A stretch of 56,934 nt of DNA, from NCBI GenBank assembly GCA_017622795.1, contig JAGAQI010000044.1:1-56934 (forward strand), written 5' to 3'. Both the position numbers and the translations under genes were made by a program. The notes beneath the pieces are model-generated. The model was given only the letters and a program-made list of their open reading frames with translations, was not told the DNA's origin and searched no databases. Each line of letters opens with the position of its first letter. Position 1 is the first letter of the stretch. Source of the DNA: Lachnospiraceae bacterium. Lineage in GTDB: Bacteria > Bacillota > Clostridia > Lachnospirales > Lachnospiraceae. Positions 51,436 to 56,934 of this stretch are shown here, one piece after another.

Positions 51436-52530
51436 TTACTTTCTGCCTTCTTCGATTACGAATTCTGTTTCGCCGTCAAAGAGGTATACATTCTTGTAAG
51501 GAATGGAGAACTTGATGTTGGTATCCATAGCAGGTGTATCGTGCGGATCTACCTTTAAGATGGATTTTACGCCGTCAATATCAACATATACGTTGGTGTT
51601 GTCACCAAGTAACTCGGTTAACTCAACATCTGCATTCAGAACAAAGCTCTCTGCCTGCTCGCCAAGCTCAGTTCCTTCCGGACGGAAGCCAAGAACCATC
51701 TTCTTGCCTTCGTAGGAAGCTAAAGTATCTGCCTTAAGAACAGCATTTAAATCAAGCTCTGCCTTTCCGACAGTAATCTTACCGCCCTTTACTTCGGATG
51801 TAACAAAGTTCATCGGAGGCTCACCAATAAAGCCTGCTACGAACATATTTACCGGCTTGAAGTACAGGTCGTACGGAGTACCAACCTGCTGGATGTAACC
51901 ATCCTTCATACAAACAATACGGTCTGCCATGGTCATGGCTTCTGTCTGGTCGTGAGTAACGTAAATAGTGGTTGCTCCAACCTTTCTATGAATGTCGGTA
52001 ATTTCGGATCTCATGGTAACTCGCTGCTTTGCATCCAAGTTAGAGAGAGGCTCGTCCATTAAGAAAATACCAACCTTACGGATGATGGCACGGCCAACCG
52101 CAACTCTCTGTCTCTGACCACCGGACAGAGCACGAGGCTTTCTGTCAAGGTAATCGGTAAGACCGAGGATTCTTGCAGTTTCCTGAACCTTTCTGTCGAT
52201 TACGTCATCATCTACGCCCTGTAAGGAAAGTCCGAATGCCATGTTGTCATAAACGGACATATGCGGATACAGTGCGTAGCTCTGGAATACCATGGCAATC
52301 TCACGCTCACGAGGACCTATCTCGTTGGCACGCTTGCCATCAATACAGAACTCACCATTACTGATGTTTTCCAGACCGGCTATCATACGCAGCGTAGTGG
52401 ACTTACCGCAACCGGACGGACCTACGAATACGATAAACTCGCCACGTTCAATTTCCAAATTGAAATCATGAACAGCGTGAAAGCCATTAGGATAGATTTT
52501 ATTAATTCCTTTTAAACTGAGGTATGCCAT
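51436..52530 (-). CDS. Sugar ABC transporter ATPase (UgpC/MsmX type), second copy
   Basis: 364 residues. Walker A GPSGCGKST, Q-loop FQSYALYPHM, signature LSGGQRQRVAVGRA, Walker B LMDEPLSNLDA and H-loop TIYVTHDQTEAMT are intact; the C-terminal ~130 residues form the TOBE/OB regulatory domain. Such ATPases energise CUT1 oligosaccharide importers. It is the last gene of the cluster and is clearly related to the ATPase at 53743-54801, but not a recent duplicate. Confidence 0.95.
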   Translation of the reverse strand: MAYLSLKGINKIYPNGFHAVHDFNLEIERGEFIVFVGPSGCGKSTTLRMIAGLENISNGEFCIDGKRANEIGPREREIAMVFQSYALYPHMSVYDNMAFGLSLQGVDDDVIDRKVQETARILGLTDYLDRKPRALSGGQRQRVAVGRAIIRKVGIFLMDEPLSNLDAKQRVTMRSEITDIHRKVGATTIYVTHDQTEAMTMADRIVCMKDGYIQQVGTPYDLYFKPVNMFVAGFIGEPPMNFVTSEVKGGKITVGKAELDLNAVLKADTLASYEGKKMVLGFRPEGTELGEQAESFVLNADVELTELLGDNTNVYVDIDGVKSILKVDPHDTPAMDTNIKFSIPYKNVYLFDGETEFVIEEGRK

Positions 52531-52540
52531 AACAAACTCC

Positions 52541-53179
52541 TTACTGATTTTTTTGTTTTGCGTCGGATATGATTTTAATCATGGTGTTTTTCATCGTGAT
52601 GAAAAGCATATCAATTGCCATATAAGTCAACCCGAAGACAATAGGCTCAACGCCCAAGTACATTTTTCCTTCGGTGCCTTTGATATTATTTAACACGACG
52701 TTGAATATGTTATAAAACCATATAACGCCAACAAGTACCGGAAACGCATAGAGAATGTTTGCCACAAAAGTCCAATACTTTTTCTTCGGAAACATCATCC
52801 ATTTGTCATTCTGCCCTTCATAGTTCGCCAAAAAACGGAAGGCATTGTTTACTAAAATATCGGTAACCATACCCATAACTACGGCAAGTACAAAAATCAT
52901 ATCTAACATGTCGGTAACGTACATGCCCAGTCCCCAGAAAATAAAGAAACAAACCGAACCGTTGAACCAAAACTTGATAAATAATGCTTTCAGCCAGGAA
53001 GGAACTTTATCTAAGAAACCTCTGCTTCGGTATTCTTTACCCGGGTCACCCTTGGTTTTGTCATAGGTTTTTTTATCGGCATTGACCAACCGGTTTACCG
53101 CATCGGTTTTTAACTTGTAATAGTCAGCCGATGATTTTTTCTCGGGAGTATGGTTGTTTTTATCTTTCTTTTTAGCCAT
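52541..53179 (-). CDS. Unassigned membrane protein of the ABC cluster (213 residues)
   Basis: A highly charged cytoplasmic N-terminus (about 90 residues, Lys/Asp-rich) precedes about four helices (ALFIKFWFNGSVCFFIFWGLGMYV; MLDMIFVLAVVMGMVTDILV; WTFVANILYAFPVLVGVIWFYNIF; VEPIVFGLTYMAIDMLFI). No EAA loop of ABC permeases is present. Function unknown; location between two ATPase genes suggests a transporter accessory protein. ATG at 53179 is chosen, seven bases after the preceding gene's stop. Confidence 0.72.
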   Translation of the reverse strand: MAKKKDKNNHTPEKKSSADYYKLKTDAVNRLVNADKKTYDKTKGDPGKEYRSRGFLDKVPSWLKALFIKFWFNGSVCFFIFWGLGMYVTDMLDMIFVLAVVMGMVTDILVNNAFRFLANYEGQNDKWMMFPKKKYWTFVANILYAFPVLVGVIWFYNIFNVVLNNIKGTEGKMYLGVEPIVFGLTYMAIDMLFITMKNTMIKIISDAKQKNQ

Positions 53180-53186
53180 TGAAAAC

Positions 53187-53726
53187 TTATTCCTCGTCAC
53201 TTAACTCAATTGCACCAAGATCACCATTGTCTTCAATTTCAATGGATGTATTAATCTTCTTTAAGAGCTTAGCATAAATTGGTTCTGCCACAACAAGTAC
53301 TGCACTGACAATAACAGAGATGATGTGTGTGCTCATAAGATTAAATGCATCGTTAATGTACATAGTTGCTTCAGTAATTTCAATTGGATTTTCCGGTCTC
53401 TTAACTGCTGCCCAAATGCGGTCAGAGTAGAAATTATCACAGAAAATAATAATTCCGTACATAACCAGAATCATAGCAATCATAATCCAGTTTGGCTTTT
53501 TACGTTTTGGGTATGCACTGAACATACAAACATATGCCAGAATGGAAAGCAGCATGGTTACAAAAGAGCACAGACCCATATGAGGACCGTAAATCTTTGC
53601 CGTAGTATTGGAAACAGCGGTTAAATTAAGCGAATAGATACCAAATGCAACCGTATGTGCCAGAAGCGGAATTACCTGAGGATTTTTCTTCAGGGAAACC
53701 AGGAATTTTCTAATCATTTCTTTCAT
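53187..53726 (-). CDS. Unassigned membrane protein of the ABC cluster (179 residues)
   Basis: Four predicted helices (VIPLLAHTVAFGIYSLNL; GLCSFVTMLLSILAYVCMF; WIMIAMILVMYGIIIFC; MSTHIISVIVSAVLVVAEPIYAKLL) and an acidic C-terminal tail (IEIEDNGDLGAIELSDEE). It is too short for a sugar permease and lacks its EAA motif. Function unknown. It follows the ATPase gene by 16 bases. Confidence 0.72.
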   Translation of the reverse strand: MKEMIRKFLVSLKKNPQVIPLLAHTVAFGIYSLNLTAVSNTTAKIYGPHMGLCSFVTMLLSILAYVCMFSAYPKRKKPNWIMIAMILVMYGIIIFCDNFYSDRIWAAVKRPENPIEITEATMYINDAFNLMSTHIISVIVSAVLVVAEPIYAKLLKKINTSIEIEDNGDLGAIELSDEE

Positions 53727-53742
53727 AGTCGTATCCTATCCT

Positions 53743-54801
53743 TTATCTTATTGCCTTGGTAGTATCCTTGTCGAAGAAATGCATACGGTCAAAGGATACG
53801 GTTACTTCATCACCCGGCTTATAGTTGGACCACTCACGGAACTTGGCAGTAGCCTTATGTCCTCCGATGGTACCGTGTACTAAAGTTGTCTGGCCCAGGT
53901 TTTCATTTAAAGTTACGGAAAGGGTCATGTCGTCACCCTTTGTAATATTTTCAGGGCGGACACCTAACGTAATAGTTTTGCCCACATAGTACTTGAGAAG
54001 CTCTTTCTGCTCAGCCTTTAACTTTACGGAGAAGCCGTTGCCCACCAGTTTATCTTCTTCTACTTCACAGTCAAAGAAGTTCATTGGCGGAAGACCGATA
54101 AAGGATGCTACGAACAGATTAGCCGGAGTATCGTAAAGCTCTAACGGAGTACCTACCTGCTGCACATAACCCATGGACATACAAACGATTCTGTCTGCCA
54201 GAGTTAATGCTTCTGTCTGGTCGTGAGTTACATATAACATGGTTGCACCGAGGCGCTTGTGAAGGAGAAGGATTTCTCTTCTGGTTGCACCACGGAGCTT
54301 AGCGTCTAAGTTGGATAACGGTTCATCGAACAGGAATACCTTTGGTGTACGTACAATGGCACGACCCATGGCAACTCTCTGTCTCTGACCACCGGATAAC
54401 TGCTTCGGCTTTTTATTGAGCTGATCGGTAAGACCAAGAATTTCAGCCGCTGCAAGTACTTTTTCATGGATTACATTCGGATCTTCCTTACGGAGTGTTA
54501 AGGAAAATGCCATGTTTTCATAAATTGTCATATGAGCATATAACGCATAGTTCTGGAAAACCATTGCGATATCTCTGTCCTTTGGTGGCTTACGTGTTAC
54601 ATCTTCACCATCAATGATTAAGGTGCCGGAGGAAATATCCTCAAGACCTGCAATCATACGGAGAGTTGTAGACTTACCACAGCCGGAAGGACCAACAAGT
54701 ACGATGAACTCGCCGTCTGTAACATCAAGATTGAAATCAAAAACGGCCTGTACGTTGTTATCGTATATTTTGTTAATATTTTTTAAACTTAAGGAAGCCA
54801 T
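53743..54801 (-). CDS. Sugar ABC transporter ATPase (UgpC/MsmX type), first copy
   Basis: 352 residues with GPSGCGKST, FQNYALYAHM, LSGGQRQRVAMGRA, FLFDEPLSNLDA and MLYVTHDQTEALT, and a TOBE domain at the end. The N-terminal domain is close to the copy at 51436-52530, but the C-terminal domains differ, consistent with different partners or regulation. It sits between two pairs of unassigned membrane proteins. Confidence 0.95.
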   Translation of the reverse strand: MASLSLKNINKIYDNNVQAVFDFNLDVTDGEFIVLVGPSGCGKSTTLRMIAGLEDISSGTLIIDGEDVTRKPPKDRDIAMVFQNYALYAHMTIYENMAFSLTLRKEDPNVIHEKVLAAAEILGLTDQLNKKPKQLSGGQRQRVAMGRAIVRTPKVFLFDEPLSNLDAKLRGATRREILLLHKRLGATMLYVTHDQTEALTLADRIVCMSMGYVQQVGTPLELYDTPANLFVASFIGLPPMNFFDCEVEEDKLVGNGFSVKLKAEQKELLKYYVGKTITLGVRPENITKGDDMTLSVTLNENLGQTTLVHGTIGGHKATAKFREWSNYKPGDEVTVSFDRMHFFDKDTTKAIR

Positions 54802-54835
54802 AGTTTACGCCTTTCTTTCGGAAGTATTGGTTCGT

Positions 54836-55318
54836 CTACGCGAGTCCCTTTTCTTTTAAGTAGTTGTTAAGAGTGGATACCTTATAAGCACTTACAAGAC
54901 CGGAAGCAATACATGCAACACCGGAAACCACAAGGCAAATGCATACCCAGGCAAACTGCTTGTTGCCCATAACTACGGTATCTACACCGTCAAGGTTCAG
55001 CACTGTGCTGTGAGCCATGCGCGGAATACCTAAAATTCTTACAAACTGTAATACACCGATTCCCATAATAACCCAGGAATAATGTCCTTTGTAATTCTTT
55101 ACACCTTCAGAAGAAAGAAATGCTGTTAAAAGAAATACCAGGTTATATAATACGGAAAAACCAATGGTTATGGTGTAGTAGTAATTATCTACATCAGAGC
55201 TGTAGATGCTTACAAAATATAATACATTGAATAAAATTGCAACGTAAGCCAAATTTGCGGAGAACTTATTTTTGGTATAACGTAAGCGGTCTTTTTTTAT
55301 TGTTTTTGCATCCATCAT
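54836..55318 (-). CDS. Unassigned membrane protein of the ABC cluster (160 residues)
   Basis: Four helices (LAYVAILFNVLYFVSIYSS; YYYTITIGFSVLYNLVFLLTAFLS; YSWVIMGIGVLQFVRILGI; FAWVCICLVVSGVACIASGLVSAY). It overlaps the previous membrane gene by four bases (ATGA), so the two are translationally coupled and probably form a complex. No known family recognised. Confidence 0.72.
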   Translation of the reverse strand: MMDAKTIKKDRLRYTKNKFSANLAYVAILFNVLYFVSIYSSDVDNYYYTITIGFSVLYNLVFLLTAFLSSEGVKNYKGHYSWVIMGIGVLQFVRILGIPRMAHSTVLNLDGVDTVVMGNKQFAWVCICLVVSGVACIASGLVSAYKVSTLNNYLKEKGLA

Positions 55319-55932
55319 GCCGCCTTGCCCTCCTTACCGGCCTTTACCAGCTTCTTTTCATTGTTCATTAAGCAAATCTTCCATACCATATTTAACAGGT
55401 TGAAAACCATTGCAACCAGAACAAATCCAAATACATATTTGCCGGCATCAAACCAAAATGTAGACTCGGTATAAGCAAAGCCGTATCTTTCGTTTAACTT
55501 CTGAAGCTCTGCGAAATCGACCTTCAAATACCGTTCTTTATATAATAATATGTTGCTGAGGCCCCACCAGGAGTAATAAATTGCTCCGACAGCATTTGCC
55601 CCAACAGTGATATAATTTGCGATGTAATATTTTCTGCGGTTCTGATTCTGGAAAACAAACTGGGAAACCGCCAGAAGAATTAAAACAATACCCGCGCCGG
55701 TAAGCTCGCGGTTAAACTGCTGCATGTCATAGTAAATTTCGGAACCTGCTACCTTTACCTTAGATAACGCTTCTTCTGTCATGCCGTTTTTGTAATATCT
55801 TTCTGCATGATATTCAAATTTCATTTCAAACATATCGGTCAAAAGACCTAATGAATATACGAATACGAGCGCAGCGGCTATTAATACGATATAGCACACC
55901 AGGCGCTGGAGAATCATTTGTTTCTTATACAT
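55315..55932 (-). CDS. Unassigned membrane protein of the ABC cluster (205 residues)
   Basis: About four helices: VCYIVLIAAALVFVYSLGLL; ELTGAGIVLILLAVSQFVF; NYITVGANAVGAIYYSWWGL; YVFGFVLVAMVFNLLNMVWK. Two hydrophilic outer loops (about 35-70 and 130-150) are rich in Tyr and Glu. It has no permease EAA motif. ATG at 55932 (MYKKQM) has TTGGAGA upstream; an earlier TTG is less likely. Three hairpins lie in the leader between it and the solute-binding protein gene. Confidence 0.72.
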   Translation of the reverse strand: MYKKQMILQRLVCYIVLIAAALVFVYSLGLLTDMFEMKFEYHAERYYKNGMTEEALSKVKVAGSEIYYDMQQFNRELTGAGIVLILLAVSQFVFQNQNRRKYYIANYITVGANAVGAIYYSWWGLSNILLYKERYLKVDFAELQKLNERYGFAYTESTFWFDAGKYVFGFVLVAMVFNLLNMVWKICLMNNEKKLVKAGKEGKAA

Positions 55933-56024
55933 ATTCTGTCTCCAATCTTTGCCATAAGCCGGCAAAGTTTATTAATTCACTGTTGCCATCCGCTCGGCAA
56001 CAAGGCTTAATTTTTTATTTTATC

Positions 56025-56052
56025 CGGCAGAGGAGCAAAAGCTCCTCCGCCG
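56025..56052 (-). promoter_or_regulatory. Intercistronic hairpin after the solute-binding protein gene
   Basis: CGGCAGAGGAGC pairs with GCTCCTCCGCCG around an AAAA loop. It is not followed by a good T run on the minus strand, so it probably protects the 3' end of the abundant binding-protein mRNA or partly attenuates downstream genes. Two smaller hairpins follow at 55981-56002 and 55947-55967. Confidence 0.6.
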
Positions 56053-56112
56053 AATTTAATTACTTGTTTGCCAATACTTTATTGACTTTTTATTACTTGT
56101 TTCTCTTATAAA

Positions 56113-56934
56113 TTACTTTGTAAGAGTTTCATAGTACTCCTGAAGGAGTTCCCAAGCACCCTGTCTGATGTCAAGAGCACTTGCACCACCCCATGCATCG
56201 CCAGCGATTGTGCTTGCTGCGGAAGCTGCATCTGTAATAGCTGCATCACCTGCACCAGCGTAACCCTTAACGATCATGTCTACAAGGATATTTTCCTTAC
56301 CCTTAGCTGTGCTGAACTTGTTAGCAAGCAGATCATAACTCTTAATGATGTCATTTTCTGCCTTAGTTGTAGGAAGAACGGTAGGAACGGATGTGTACCA
56401 TGGGTTCTCTGTGATAGCTAATTCCGGATGCTTGATAGTACCAAGACCGATAGCTGTGGAGATATAACCTGCACCTTCCTTACCAACTTCGTGTGTACAC
56501 TGATATTCGAAAGCCTGGCTCTTCATGAAGGAAAGAGTGGAACCAAGGTACATACGAGCGTAGTTGGTGTAGTTACCGGATGCCTTATCCCAAAGTTCAG
56601 CATAAGTTGCATCAGCGATAACAGGCATCTGTGTGCCGTTGAAGTTGAATGTTACGAAGGAACCGTCAGCGTTCTGCTTAATGAATGCTGCTGGACCATA
56701 GGACATAAGGATTGTACCTTCTGGGCTGTAAGCGTAGTCGATAAGAGCTAAAGCTGCATTAAGCTTGTTAGTATCGTTACCTACACCCTTAACGGAGATT
56801 CCCCAACCATCAGTCTTAACGGATCTCCAGGATTCTGTAAATCTCATGTACTTTTCAGTACCGTCGTTCCAACGAGCTACAGGAACCATAACTGCCATGT
56901 ACTTTTCGCCATCCTGTAACTGTGTCTCATTGTA
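56113..56934 (-). CDS. Extracellular solute-binding protein, C-terminal part (runs off the window)
   Basis: The last 273 residues are visible and stay open to the right edge, so the N-terminus with signal peptide is outside. The text WRSVKTDGWGISVKGVGNDTNKLNAALALIDYAYSPEGTILMSYGPA is typical of large family 1 (CUT1) sugar-binding lipoproteins in Lachnospiraceae. The end, SALDIRQGAWELLQEYYETL, is a normal terminal helix. It supplies substrate to the ABC system of this cluster; permease genes are presumably upstream, beyond the window. Confidence 0.85.
   Translation of the reverse strand, partial: YNETQLQDGEKYMAVMVPVARWNDGTEKYMRFTESWRSVKTDGWGISVKGVGNDTNKLNAALALIDYAYSPEGTILMSYGPAAFIKQNADGSFVTFNFNGTQMPVIADATYAELWDKASGNYTNYARMYLGSTLSFMKSQAFEYQCTHEVGKEGAGYISTAIGLGTIKHPELAITENPWYTSVPTVLPTTKAENDIIKSYDLLANKFSTAKGKENILVDMIVKGYAGAGDAAITDAASAASTIAGDAWGGASALDIRQGAWELLQEYYETLTK

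Overview
The window comes from a low-to-medium-GC, spore-forming Gram-positive bacterium of the class Clostridia, most likely a Lachnospiraceae member. The evidence is a broad sporulation set (SpoIIR, SpoIIE, SpoVT, YabP, YabQ, a SipL-like protein and a SpoIIQ-like protein), T-box control of ileS and trpB, small DUF951, DUF1934, DUF6171 and DUF6465-type proteins, GH127, GH13 and CE2 polysaccharide enzymes, and UgpC/MsmX-type sugar ABC ATPases. No tRNA, rRNA, CRISPR array, insertion sequence or prophage was recognised.

Layout. 1-7.9 kb: the start of the rpsF-ssb operon, a CapA lipoprotein operon, a TrhA/hemolysin III gene, a SpoIIQ-like protein, a LytTR-DUF3021 pair, an alpha/beta hydrolase and a glycerate kinase. 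8.0-11.3 kb: a five-gene operon of one ExbB/MotA-type channel protein, one clear ExbD-like protein, two further membrane proteins whose outer domains read like ExbD, and a secreted OB-fold protein. 11.4-20.5 kb: an AraC regulator, GH127 arabinofuranosidase, glycogen phosphorylase, and ileS behind an Ile T-box. 20.5-29.9 kb: a VanY-type carboxypeptidase with tandem repeats, plsC, a ddl-murI-DUF1934-CE2 operon, spoIIR and ispE. 30-33.7 kb: a sigma-E-type promoter driving a PrcB-like lipoprotein and the SipL-like protein, then a PHP phosphatase between two related non-coding repeats. 33.7-41.9 kb: orphan trpB behind a Trp T-box, a large SF2 helicase, YitT, a HAD phosphatase and a GH13 enzyme. 42.1-50.4 kb: the conserved block ftsH-hpt-tilS-spoIIE-divIC-yabQ-yabP-rqcP-hup-mazG-spoVT, nearly as in Bacillus subtilis. 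50.5-56.9 kb: a second AraC regulator and a sugar ABC system with two ATPases and four unassigned small membrane proteins, ending inside a solute-binding protein.

How the parts fit. Several genes serve envelope and spore building: D-Ala-D-Ala ligase, glutamate racemase, carboxypeptidase, SpoIIE to SpoIIR signalling, and SipL/YabP coat and cortex functions. Visible promoters agree with this: a spoIIE promoter with 21-bp spacing overlapped by an 0A-like box, a sigma-E-type promoter before the SipL operon, and a sigma-F/G-type promoter before spoIIR. A second theme is plant and storage polysaccharide use (GH127, CE2, GH13, GlgP, sugar ABC transporter, two AraC regulators).

The strongest candidates for undescribed biology are the ExbB/three-ExbD-like operon in an apparently single-membrane organism, the double-ATPase transporter cluster with four small membrane proteins, and several large intergenic palindromic elements. 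All family assignments were made by reading the sequence; no database search was run.
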